A stretch of DNA of 35,955 bases, from the NCBI GenBank assembly GCA_012839035.1, contig DUOB01000147.1, positions 1 through 35,955 on the forward strand. Direction: 5' to 3'. This stretch comes from Propionibacterium sp. (lineage in GTDB: Bacteria > Actinomycetota > Actinomycetes > Propionibacteriales > Propionibacteriaceae). Made by a program: the position numbers and the translations under genes. Shown here piece after piece: positions 16,172-23,347 of the stretch; position 1 is the stretch's first letter, and each line of letters begins with the position of its first letter. The notes under the pieces were generated by a model, which did not search any database, was not told the DNA's origin, and worked only from the letters and a program-made list of their open reading frames with translations.

Positions 16172-17029
16172 ATGGAGAACTCGGAGATGTTGTTCGACCG
16201 GGTGGCGGCCGCGATCGTTGAGGGACTCCCCACGCACGGGTCAACCACCGGGCGGCTCGGGGTCGCCTATTCCGGTGGGGTCGATTCGGCGACCCTGTTG
16301 GCGGTTGCGGTGCGTACGCTCGGTGCCGACCGTGTCGTCGCCCTCCTCGGGATCTCCCCTTCCCTGGCGGCCTCGGAGCGCGCCCTCGCCCACCGTGTGG
16401 CCGACAACATCGGCGCCGAGGTCGTGGAGCTCGAAACCCACGAGGGCGCGCGGGCGGGCTATGTCGCGAACGGTCCGGACCGGTGTTTCCACTGCAAGGA
16501 CGAGTTGTTCTCGGTGATCTCGGATTCCATCGTGGACACGCTGGGGCTGGTCGCGGTCGCGTACGGCGAGAACGCCGACGACGCCCGCCGCCCCGACCGG
16601 CCCGGTTCGCGGGCCGCCGCGGAGCACGGGGTGCTGCGTCCGCTGGCGGCTGCAGGAGTGGGCAAGGAGGAGGTGCGCGCGCTCGCCCACGAGCTCGGCC
16701 TTGCCGTCGCGGACAAACCGGCAGCGCCGTGTCTGGCTTCGCGGATCCCGCACCATTCCCCCGTGACTGCGGAGAAGCTCCGGCAGGTCGAACAGGCCGA
16801 GGCCGCGGTGCGGGCGGTCGGGGTGAGCGACTGTCGCGTACGCCACCACGGCGAGATCGCGCGCATCGAGGTGCCGGTCGACGATCTGGCGCTGGTGGTC
16901 GAGAGGCGCGAGGACGTCCTGCGCGCGGTTCGATCGGCGGGCTTCCGGTTCGTCGCACTCGACCTCGCGGGAATCCAGTCCGGGGCCTTCACGCTGCCGC
17001 TGGTCCAGCTCGGGGAGCGTCGTGGGTGA
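16172..17029 (+). CDS. larE: LarE, sulfur transferase for the nickel-pincer cofactor
   Basis: LarE converts the two carboxylates of pyridinium-3,5-biscarboxylic acid mononucleotide into thiocarboxylates, with AMP-activated intermediates. This 285-residue protein has the PP-loop SGGVDS (34-39) and ends with a ferredoxin-like C-terminal region. Cys187 in PCLASRIP aligns with Cys176 of L. plantarum LarE, whose sulfur is sacrificed. There is also a CxxC pair, Cys105 and Cys108 (RCFHCK), so three cysteines could hold an iron-sulfur cluster as described for some LarE homologues that are not sacrificial. The start ATG has only a weak ribosome-binding site. larB begins before larE ends (8-base overlap), showing translational coupling. 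It is divergent from the LacI-family gene. Confidence 0.92.
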   Translation: MENSEMLFDRVAAAIVEGLPTHGSTTGRLGVAYSGGVDSATLLAVAVRTLGADRVVALLGISPSLAASERALAHRVADNIGAEVVELETHEGARAGYVANGPDRCFHCKDELFSVISDSIVDTLGLVAVAYGENADDARRPDRPGSRAAAEHGVLRPLAAAGVGKEEVRALAHELGLAVADKPAAPCLASRIPHHSPVTAEKLRQVEQAEAAVRAVGVSDCRVRHHGEIARIEVPVDDLALVVERREDVLRAVRSAGFRFVALDLAGIQSGAFTLPLVQLGERRG

Positions 17030-17759
17030 CGCCCCGCCCGAGGTGACCGCGGCTTGTCCTGAAGGGGCCCCGGTCAACCTGGACTTCGGCCGGCAGTCGC
17101 GACGGGGCTATCCCGAGGCCGTGTTCTGCGCAGGCAAGACCATCGATCAGATCCGCCTGATCGCGCGCGAATGGCAGCGCAACGCCGCGGACCAGCAGGC
17201 CCTGTTCACCCGGTGCTCCCCGGAACAGGCGGCCGTGGTGGCTGCCGAGCTGGCGGGGACCGCGTACGATCCCATCGCCCGCGTCGCCGCCTGGCCCGCC
17301 GAGCCACCCGAGCCGACCGGGGGGCTGGTCGTCGTGGTCGCGGCCGGGACGTCGGACCTGCCGGTCGCACGCGAGGCCGCCGTGACGGTGGAACGGCTGG
17401 GCCGCCGGTGCGAGCTGGTCGTGGATGTCGGTGTCGCGGGGCTGCATCGAGTGCTTGCCCGGGTGGATCTGCTGCGTTCGGCCGCGTGTGTGGTCGTCGT
17501 CGCCGGGATGGACGGCGCGCTGCCCAGCGTCGTCGCCGGGTTGGTGTCCTGTCCTGTGGTCGCGTGTCCGACGTCGGTCGGTTATGGCGCCGCCTTCGAG
17601 GGCCTGGCGGCGCTGCTGGCGATGCTCAACGCGTGCGCACCCGGAGTGGGGGTGGTGAACATCGACAATGGATATGGCGCAGGTCACCTCGCAGCCCAAA
17701 TTGCCGCTCATGTTCCAATGGATCATGGGCAATCGTCAGTTTCTGACCAGTTCCAGTGA
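17022..17759 (+). CDS. larB: LarB, NaAD carboxylase/hydrolase of the nickel-pincer pathway
   Basis: LarB starts nickel-pincer nucleotide synthesis by carboxylating nicotinic acid adenine dinucleotide at C5 and releasing AMP. This 245-residue protein has the expected layout. Its N-terminal part contains NLDFGRQSRRGYPEAVFCAG, and its C-terminal PurE-like Rossmann domain (about residues 100-225) contains VVVVAAGTSDLPVAREAAVT and VVVAGMDGALPSVVAGLV. Cys205, in LNACAPGVGVVNIDNGYGAG, corresponds to the cysteine that forms a covalent adduct with the pyridinium ring in L. plantarum LarB. The GTG start at 17022 overlaps the larE end by eight bases. The 3' end overlaps the following dihydroxyacetone-kinase-like gene by at least 35 bases. 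Confidence 0.92.
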   Translation: MGDAPPEVTAACPEGAPVNLDFGRQSRRGYPEAVFCAGKTIDQIRLIAREWQRNAADQQALFTRCSPEQAAVVAAELAGTAYDPIARVAAWPAEPPEPTGGLVVVVAAGTSDLPVAREAAVTVERLGRRCELVVDVGVAGLHRVLARVDLLRSAACVVVVAGMDGALPSVVAGLVSCPVVACPTSVGYGAAFEGLAALLAMLNACAPGVGVVNIDNGYGAGHLAAQIAAHVPMDHGQSSVSDQFQ

Positions 17760-19398
17760 GGCGATCGAGCTCGGGATCGCGGGGTACGCCGCCGCCCACC
17801 CCGGGCAGGTGCACCTCCATCCCGATCCCCGGTTCCTGATGCGCAGACACCCCAAGGGGGAGGGCAGGGTCGCCCTGCTGTCCGGTGGGGGCAGCGGCCA
17901 CGAACCGCTCCACGGGGGCTTCGTCGGGCCGGGCCTGCTCGATGCCGCCGTGCCGGGGGAGGTGTTCTCCAGCCCCTCCTCGACCCAGATCGTTGCCGCG
18001 ACGTTGACCGTCGATCAGGGCGCCGGGGTGCTGCACATCGTGAAGAACTACACAGGCGACGTCATCAACTTCGGGCTTGCGGCCGAGCAGTGCCGCGACC
18101 ACGGCGTCGAGGTGGCGACCGTCATCGTCGACGACGACGTCCCGAGCGCGGAACGCGGCACGAAACCGGGGCGCCGCGGGACCGTCGCGACGCTCGTGGT
18201 CGAGAAGATCTGTGGCGCCGCGGCCGAGGAGGGCATGGCCCTGGCCGAGCTGAAGGCGCTCGGTGATCGCGTCGTCGACCAGTCGCGCAGCGTCGGTGTC
18301 GCGGTGCGGGCCGGCAGCGCGTTCGGCGATCCCGAGGATGCCTTCGAACTGGCGGAGGGCGAGATCGAATTCGGGGTCGGGATTCACGGGGAACGCGGCA
18401 CGGACCAACTGACCGGTCTGGACCTGGCCGGCCTGATCGACCGGATGGTCGATGAGATCGCGGATGACTTCGATGGCTTCCCCGACCTGCCCCACCTGGT
18501 GATCGTCAACGGACTCGGGGCGACCACTCCACTGGAGCTCTATGCCGCGTACGGCCTGCTGGCCCAACGACTCGAACGTGACGGTGTCACCACCCACGCC
18601 GCGCTGGTGGGTGACCTGGTGACATCCCTGGACATGCGCGGCCTGTCCATCACCCTCGTGGCGCTGGACGAAGAGATGGCCCGTTTCTGGGACACACCCG
18701 CGCAGGCACCCGGTTGGCCGATCACTGCCGACACGCGGTCGCTGCCCGAGGGGGAGCAGCCGCCGATCGTGCGGGAGCCGGACCCGGAGGCGCAGGATGC
18801 CTCCCTTCCGCGGGAGGCCCGGGCCTTCCTGGCCGCCTGGGTCGACCGGTTCATCGAGGAGGGCCGCTCACGCGCGGACGAGCTGGGCGAGCTGGATCGT
18901 GTGGCCGGCGACGGCGACTTCGGGAACAACCTGGAGACCGCGCTGTCCCGGGCGGCCGAAGCCGAGGAGCGCACCAACCCGATGCTCGGGCTCTCGGAGG
19001 CGTTCGCGAGCATCGGGGGCACGTCGGGCGCTCTGTTCGCGCTGTGGTTCCGGGCAATCGGCCGAGGCTTCGCGGAACGTCCCGATGCCGGCGGCATCGG
19101 GCAGGGTCTGCGGGACGGCGCCGACGCGGTGATGCAGCTCGGCAGCGCTGAGCCGGGCCACGCCACCATGGTGGATGCCATGGTCCCTGCAGCCGATGCC
19201 GCCGAGGGGGCCGAAGGACTCCAGCCCTGTCTCACGGCAGCGGCCGAGGCGGCCGAACAGGGCGCCCACGACACCGCCGACCTCGTCGCCAGCCGCGGTC
19301 GGGCCAGCTATGTCGGGGACAGCAGCCGGGACATCATCGACCCGGGCGCGCTCGCCGTCGCGATCTTCCTGCGCTGTGGGGCCGAGGCAGCCGGCTGA
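17725..19398 (+). CDS. Fused DhaK-DhaL dihydroxyacetone-kinase-like protein
   Basis: This 557-residue protein (from the ATG at 17725) fuses a DhaK domain (about residues 1-330) to a DhaL domain (about 365-557), as in ATP-dependent dihydroxyacetone kinases of Citrobacter and eukaryotes. DhaK motifs are LLSGGGSGHEPLHGGFVGPG, VKNYTGDVINF (acid/base Asp) and GVGIHGERG, with His221 matching the substrate-binding His. DhaL has GDGDFGNN for Mg-ATP, IGGTSGALFA and IIDPGALA. The substrate may be dihydroxyacetone or another short ketose, since relatives act on erythrulose. Family similarity begins about the ATG at 17725. In-frame ATGs at 17668 and 17710 are alternatives, and 17668 has the better GGGGGTGG leader. 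All choices overlap larB, which is unusual. Why a triose kinase shares a transcript with nickel-cofactor genes is unclear. Confidence 0.87.
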   Translation: MGNRQFLTSSSEAIELGIAGYAAAHPGQVHLHPDPRFLMRRHPKGEGRVALLSGGGSGHEPLHGGFVGPGLLDAAVPGEVFSSPSSTQIVAATLTVDQGAGVLHIVKNYTGDVINFGLAAEQCRDHGVEVATVIVDDDVPSAERGTKPGRRGTVATLVVEKICGAAAEEGMALAELKALGDRVVDQSRSVGVAVRAGSAFGDPEDAFELAEGEIEFGVGIHGERGTDQLTGLDLAGLIDRMVDEIADDFDGFPDLPHLVIVNGLGATTPLELYAAYGLLAQRLERDGVTTHAALVGDLVTSLDMRGLSITLVALDEEMARFWDTPAQAPGWPITADTRSLPEGEQPPIVREPDPEAQDASLPREARAFLAAWVDRFIEEGRSRADELGELDRVAGDGDFGNNLETALSRAAEAEERTNPMLGLSEAFASIGGTSGALFALWFRAIGRGFAERPDAGGIGQGLRDGADAVMQLGSAEPGHATMVDAMVPAADAAEGAEGLQPCLTAAAEAAEQGAHDTADLVASRGRASYVGDSSRDIIDPGALAVAIFLRCGAEAAG

Positions 19399-19422
19399 GT
19401 CGGCTCGGGACCCACACAGGGA

Positions 19423-20730
19423 TCAATCAGTGGGGCAGGCGGCCAGGGCCCGCTGCAGCACTTCACGTTCGCTGAGCTCGAGGGCGACGGCAGCGGCGGC
19501 CACGTCCGCGTACTCCGGCTGCATCCCCACCACCTCGCCACCGCGGAGTCCGCGCTTCACCCGCACGGGGTGCCCGAGGACGTCGACCTCGACCCAGTCC
19601 CGGTGCAGCGCGTCCCGATGAATGTCCCAGGAACGGATGCCCAGGGTGCTCGTGTGCCGATAGATCACCTCGCGCACGGCGTCCGCGGCGTGCGGCGGCG
19701 CCAGCGCCTCAAGCACATGCCCCGGGCGCCCCTTCCGCATGACGACCGGGATCAGCCAGGCGTCGTCGGCGCCGGCGGCGACGATCCGGTCGAGCACCCC
19801 CGGCCAGAGCCGCGGATCAAGATCGTCCACGGTGCAGGCGAGCATCGTGCGGGGTCCGTGTTCCGGCGGGTCAACGTCAGCTCTCGGGGGAGCCGGCTCA
19901 CCGATCACCACTCGGGTGACGTTGGCGTGCCCCGGCAGGTCCTTGGTGCCGGCCCCGGTCCCGACGGCGGTGATCGTCATCTCCGGCATCGAACCGGGCT
20001 CCCCGAGCCGGAGCAGCGCCATCCCGGTCGGTGTCGTCAGCTCGCCCGAGCCCTCCGGCCCGGGCAGCGTCGGCCAGCCCCGGGCAAGATCCACCACGGC
20101 CGGACCGGGGACGGCCAGTTCACCATGCGCCATGCGCACCATCCCCTGTCCCAACGCCGCCGGACTCGCCACCACCCGCTCGACGCCGAGCGCGACCAGC
20201 CCCGCACAGACGCCGACGATGTCCGCGATGGAGTCCCAGGCACCCACTTCGTGGAAGTGGACGTCGGCCACCGCCACCCCGTGCGCACGGGCCTCGACCT
20301 CCGCGATCCTGCGGAAAGTGGCCCGGGCCCACTCGGCGGCCCGGGGCTCCAAGGCGCAGCGGTCGACCTGCGCCGGATCCACACCGTCCGTGACACGCCG
20401 GCGATCGGTGGGGGCCCGATCCGGGAGCGACGTTTCTCCGGTCTCCCGCGGCCGGTCCGCGGCGTCGGCGATCAGGTGGTCGATCGTGGGCCACCCGCGA
20501 TGGTGCTGGTCCTCCGCCAGCAGCTCCACCCGCACGTGGGCGGCCCGCATCCCCGCGCGCGTGACCTCGTCAGCGACGAGCCGCACGGTTCCCGGGATCA
20601 CCGCGTCAACCGCGGCCTGCAGCAACGTCAGCTCGACGCCGGCATCCACCAGGGCACCCAACAGCATGTCTCCCGCCACCCCGTGGGTGGCGTCGATCCA
20701 GGCGATCCGTCGGTGTCGGGGCTCGTTCAT
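19423..20730 (-). CDS. larC: LarC, nickel-insertion (cyclometallase) protein, unsplit
   Basis: LarC inserts nickel into the bis-thiocarboxylated pyridinium nucleotide, using CTP, and completes the pincer cofactor. This 435-residue protein has the N-terminal IDATHGVAGDMLLGALVDAG, the central HFHEVGAWDSIADIVG with likely metal-binding His and Glu, and GELTTPTGMALL. The C-terminal half (LarC2-like) has ACTVDDLDPRLWPGVLDRIV, VVMRKGRPGHVLEAL and STLGIRSWDIHRDAL. In L. plantarum the two halves are joined by a programmed frameshift; here one uninterrupted frame encodes both. The ATG at 20730 is chosen because similarity begins there, though the frame is open to 20814. It is convergent with the DhaK-DhaL-like gene and lies 34 bases after the VOC gene on the same strand, so it is apart from the larE-larB transcript. 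Confidence 0.92.
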   Translation of the reverse strand: MNEPRHRRIAWIDATHGVAGDMLLGALVDAGVELTLLQAAVDAVIPGTVRLVADEVTRAGMRAAHVRVELLAEDQHHRGWPTIDHLIADAADRPRETGETSLPDRAPTDRRRVTDGVDPAQVDRCALEPRAAEWARATFRRIAEVEARAHGVAVADVHFHEVGAWDSIADIVGVCAGLVALGVERVVASPAALGQGMVRMAHGELAVPGPAVVDLARGWPTLPGPEGSGELTTPTGMALLRLGEPGSMPEMTITAVGTGAGTKDLPGHANVTRVVIGEPAPPRADVDPPEHGPRTMLACTVDDLDPRLWPGVLDRIVAAGADDAWLIPVVMRKGRPGHVLEALAPPHAADAVREVIYRHTSTLGIRSWDIHRDALHRDWVEVDVLGHPVRVKRGLRGGEVVGMQPEYADVAAAAVALELSEREVLQRALAACPTD

Positions 20731-20764
20731 CACACGAGCGAGCCTAACCAGAGGTGCCTCCGGC

Positions 20765-21184
20765 TCAGCGGTCGTACGCCACCGCGTGCCGCGGCTGATA
20801 GAGCAACATGTCATCCGCCCCGGGGACCTTGAGGTTCACGCCGATCCCGAACCCCATGTCGACAGGGTCGCCGCCGAACTGGGCACCACGCTCCCGCAGC
20901 TCGGTCATGGTGGCGTCGAGGTCATCGCACATCAGCGAGATCTGGTGGTGGCGCTCGGAGCGGTATTCCTGGCCATCGTGGACGGAGACCGTGGGATGTA
21001 CGCCGAGCTCGCTCGGCCCGGTCGCAAAGATCAACCATCCGGCGGGGTCCGCCGCGGCCGGGCCCGAACCGTCGCGTGGATCAGACCCGTCAGACACGAA
21101 CGGCCACCGCAGGACGTCCTTGAGAAACGCCCGGGTGGCCGTCGCGTCATCCGAATAGATGAGGTTGTGGATCGCCGTGATCAT
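20765..21184 (-). CDS. VOC (glyoxalase/bleomycin-resistance) superfamily protein
   Basis: This 139-residue protein has two beta-alpha-beta-beta-beta units of the vicinal oxygen chelate fold. It begins MITAIHNLIYSDDATATRAF, and the segment FLKDVLRWPFVSDG is typical of the first module. HHQISLMCDDLDATMTELRERG lies in the second, and GIGVNLKVPGADDMLLYQPR forms the end. His6 and a Glu-less third strand make the metal site uncertain, so an enzymatic role cannot be assigned. Such single-domain proteins range from dioxygenase-like enzymes to antibiotic-binding proteins. It precedes larC by 34 bases on the same strand and follows the GNAT gene, which is also leftward, so shared transcription with larC is possible. 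No functional link to nickel cofactor synthesis is evident. Confidence 0.82.
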   Translation of the reverse strand: MITAIHNLIYSDDATATRAFLKDVLRWPFVSDGSDPRDGSGPAAADPAGWLIFATGPSELGVHPTVSVHDGQEYRSERHHQISLMCDDLDATMTELRERGAQFGGDPVDMGFGIGVNLKVPGADDMLLYQPRHAVAYDR

Positions 21185-21207
21185 GCCTGAACGCTATCGG
21201 CTGCACA

Positions 21208-21522
21208 TCAGGACGGCAGATCGAACTCCTCGCGATCCGGGAGCCGGACGAGGTCGAGATAGTTGTTCTCGGTGTCCTCGGCGATGATCTTCCGCACCAG
21301 GGGGCACACCGGGCGCACGGAAACACCGCGGGTGCGGGCCTGTTCGAGCGCTTCGGCCACGACCTTCTTCCCGAGCCCTTGGCCCGAATAGGCGTCGTCG
21401 ACCTCGGTGTGGGTCATGGTGATCACATCGGTCCCGAGTTCATAATCCACAAATCCGGCGACGTCGCCGTCGACAAGGATCTCGAACCGGGACTTGTCCT
21501 CGTTGTCCTGCACTTCGGTCAT
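21208..21522 (-). CDS. YjdJ-type GNAT-like N-acetyltransferase
   Basis: This 104-residue protein belongs to the small GNAT-like group (Acetyltransf_CG/YjdJ type). The motifs are FEILVDGDVAGFVDYELG, ITMTHTEVDDAYSGQGLGKK (the acetyl-CoA-binding turn with QGLGKKVVAEAL) and VRPVCPLVRKIIAE. The conserved cysteine of the VCP(L/F)V segment is present. The substrate is unknown. The ATG at 21522 has AAAGGA seven bases upstream and overlaps the stop of the CMD gene by four bases (ATGA), so it is the third gene of the pirin/CMD/GNAT operon. The frame is open further upstream, but only as the antisense-frame continuation inside the CMD gene. Confidence 0.87.
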   Translation of the reverse strand: MTEVQDNEDKSRFEILVDGDVAGFVDYELGTDVITMTHTEVDDAYSGQGLGKKVVAEALEQARTRGVSVRPVCPLVRKIIAEDTENNYLDLVRLPDREEFDLPS

Positions 21523-21983
21523 GACTGGTCCTTTCGGGGACGGACCGGGTGGTGACTGGTGATCGACACCCGGTTGAACGAGTTGATCGCGATGGCAACC
21601 CAGCTGATGACGGCCAGCTGGTCCTCGTCGAAGACTTCGGCCGCCTCGGCATAGGCCGCATCCTGGGTGGCGGCGTCGGGCAGCTGCGTGATCGACTCGG
21701 CCAACCCCAGCGCCGCCCGCTCCTCCTCCGAATATAGGTCGACATGTCGCCATGCGGGAAGGACCGCGATGCGCTGTTCCGTCTCGCCGGCCGCGATGGC
21801 CTGGCGGTGATGGGTGTCCAGGCAGATTCCGCAGCCGTTGAGCTGCGACACCCGCATGTTCACGAGTTCGACGAGTTTCCGATCCAGCCCGACAGTCTCG
21901 GCCGACGTCGTGATCGCGGCAGCCCACGAGTTGTGGGCACGCATGATCCGCGGCTGCTGCTGATCGATGAACAGGCGACTCAT
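21519..21983 (-). CDS. CMD/AhpD-like alkylhydroperoxidase family protein
   Basis: This 154-residue protein carries the CMD/AhpD signature LVNMRVSQLNGCGICLDTHH, with the redox pair Cys51-Cys54 and the proton-relay His58. AhpD-like proteins reduce peroxides, often through lipoamide-linked disulfide exchange. This single-domain form (with DLYSEEERAALGLAESIT and AINSFNRVSI) is common next to oxidative-stress regulators. The ATG at 21983 overlaps the pirin stop by four bases, and the stop overlaps the GNAT start by four bases. Pirin, CMD and GNAT are therefore one translationally coupled operon under the MarR-flanked promoter at 22780-22807. Response to electrophiles or peroxides is the likely theme, by inference. 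Confidence 0.9.
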   Translation of the reverse strand: MSRLFIDQQQPRIMRAHNSWAAAITTSAETVGLDRKLVELVNMRVSQLNGCGICLDTHHRQAIAAGETEQRIAVLPAWRHVDLYSEEERAALGLAESITQLPDAATQDAAYAEAAEVFDEDQLAVISWVAIAINSFNRVSITSHHPVRPRKDQS

Positions 21984-22750
21984 CCGAACCGCACCCCCGC
22001 GTGCATCTCCCACACCAGCACTTCAGCGGCCTCGGTCGCGGTCACGCGCTGACCACCAGTGGCGGTGAACCGAACGGCGTCACCCTCGATCAGGGACCCC
22101 GCACCCTCGAGGTCGACCGACCCCCGCGCAACGAACAGATGAAGGAAGGGCGCCTCGGGCAGCGTGACGGACTCGCCGGGGGAAAGCCGCGCGGCGTGGA
22201 GTGCCGCGTACTCATTCTTGATCCGGATCGCCGCCTCGTCCGCATAGTGCGGCATGCCCGTCGCAACGGTCGCAAACTTGCCGGCCAGATCGGCGGGCGC
22301 GATCTCCAGCTGCTCATAGCCGGGCTGGATGCCACCCTCGTCCGGGAACACCCACATCTGGATGAACCGCACGGGGTCCGCATGCTCCTCGCTCGACGGG
22401 TCGAGCCGCCACGAGTCGTTCTTCTCCGAGTGCAGGATGCCGGTGCCTGCGCTCATGCGCTGGGCGAGCCCGGGATAGATGATGCCGTTGTGACCCTCGC
22501 TGTCCTGGTGGACCAGCGACCCCTCGAGGACCCACGTGACGATCTCCATGTCACGATGGGGATGGGTGTCGAAGCCCGTGCCGGGCGCGACGATGTCGTC
22601 GTTGTTGACCAACAGGAGCCCGTGATGCGTATTGGCGGGGTCCTGGTGATAGCTGAAGCTGAACGAGTGCTTCGAGTCCAGCCAGTCGATCTTCGTATGG
22701 AAACGATCCGCGGCGCGGCGTACGTCAACCACGGGTTCAATGGTGGCCAT
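21980..22750 (-). CDS. Pirin family bicupin protein
   Basis: This 256-residue protein has two cupin domains. The N-terminal cupin shows the pirin signature GFDTHPHRDMEIVTWVLEGS, with paired metal-binding histidines, and MSAGTGILHSEKND, with the third His and the Glu. The C-terminal cupin (about residues 175-250) is more degenerate. Bacterial pirins can have quercetinase-like dioxygenase activity or regulatory roles. The ATG at 22750 is chosen over the in-frame ATG at 22756 because AAAGG sits directly against the latter and at a proper distance from the former. It is the first gene of an operon with CMD and GNAT genes and is divergent from a MarR gene. A consensus promoter with MarR-like palindromes lies just upstream. 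Confidence 0.92.
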   Translation of the reverse strand: MATIEPVVDVRRAADRFHTKIDWLDSKHSFSFSYHQDPANTHHGLLLVNNDDIVAPGTGFDTHPHRDMEIVTWVLEGSLVHQDSEGHNGIIYPGLAQRMSAGTGILHSEKNDSWRLDPSSEEHADPVRFIQMWVFPDEGGIQPGYEQLEIAPADLAGKFATVATGMPHYADEAAIRIKNEYAALHAARLSPGESVTLPEAPFLHLFVARGSVDLEGAGSLIEGDAVRFTATGGQRVTATEAAEVLVWEMHAGVRFG

Positions 22751-22764
22751 AATCATCCTTTCGA

Positions 22765-22774
22765 TGACGTGTCA
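22765..22774. promoter_or_regulatory. Near-palindromic operator half of a MarR-type pair
   Basis: TGACGTGTCA is a one-mismatch version of the perfect palindrome TGACATGTCA at 22797-22806. The two centres are 32 bases apart, about three helical turns, so a regulator could bind both on one face. It lies just downstream of the -10 of the pirin promoter. Confidence 0.6.
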
Positions 22775-22779
22775 TAAAT

Positions 22780-22807
22780 ATTGTACGCCAACTCTGTGAC
22801 ATGTCAA
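22780..22807 (-). promoter_or_regulatory. Sigma-70-type promoter for the pirin-CMD-GNAT operon
   Basis: On the minus strand TTGACA (complement of 22802-22807) and TACAAT (complement of 22780-22785) are separated by 16 bases, a near-consensus housekeeping promoter in a locally AT-rich patch. Transcription would start around 22773 and lead into the pirin ATG at 22750. The -35 box lies within the perfect palindrome, so binding there would block polymerase. Confidence 0.65.
22797..22806. promoter_or_regulatory. Perfect palindromic operator (probable MarR site)
   Basis: TGACATGTCA is a perfect 10-base palindrome overlapping the -35 element of the pirin promoter. It lies 24 bases before the MarR gene start at 22831. 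Its position suits auto-repression and repression of the pirin operon by the MarR protein. Binding is inferred. Confidence 0.65.
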
Positions 22808-22830
22808 CCAAAGTGCTAGGGTCCGGTTGC

Positions 22831-23301
22831 ATGACTGACGAGCACTGGCTGAACGAGGCCCAACAAAGCGTGTGGCGCGACTGGCTGAATGCACAGGCCC
22901 GCCTGCTGGCGGCCCTCAATCGCCAGCTGCAGACCGACCACGACCTGTCCCTGCCGGACTTCGAGGTGCTCGTCCACCTCAGCGAGGCCCTCGACGAGAA
23001 GCTCCGCCTCAGCGCCTTGGCCGAAGCCCTGCGCTGGGAGCAGAGCCGGCTGTCCCACCACCTCACGCGGATGGCCAAGCGCAACCTCGTGCGCCGGGAG
23101 CCCTGCCCCGAGGACGCCCGCGGGTCCTTCGCCTGCCTCACTCCCACCGGTCGCGCGCGACTCGAAGCTGCCGCTCCCGGCCACGCCGCCACGGTCCGCG
23201 CGCTGCTGTTCGATGCGCTCAGCGACACGGACCTGGAAGCCCTCGGCCACGCCACCAGGACGCTGCTCACCGCTTTGAACCGCGCCGAGGCAGCCCTCTG
23301 A
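22831..23301 (+). CDS. MarR-family transcriptional regulator
   Basis: This 156-residue winged-helix regulator has the central LSALAEALRWEQSRLSHHLT recognition helix region and the wing KRNLVRREPCPEDARGSFAC, followed by LTPTGRARLEAA. These are typical of the MarR branch that senses phenolic compounds or oxidants. One cysteine near the wing (PCPEDARG) and another (FACLTP) could allow redox sensing, which is untested. The ATG at 22831 is preferred to the in-frame ATG at 22801, because the latter lies inside the operator palindrome. MTDEHWLNEAQQSVWRDWL fits the usual N-terminal helix. It is divergent from the pirin operon and lies 46 bases before the M20 amidohydrolase gene on the same strand. 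Confidence 0.92.
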   Translation: MTDEHWLNEAQQSVWRDWLNAQARLLAALNRQLQTDHDLSLPDFEVLVHLSEALDEKLRLSALAEALRWEQSRLSHHLTRMAKRNLVRREPCPEDARGSFACLTPTGRARLEAAAPGHAATVRALLFDALSDTDLEALGHATRTLLTALNRAEAAL

Positions 23302-23347
23302 GGCTGGCGGACCCTACATTGGCATCACCCGGCACAAAGGAGTGGGC

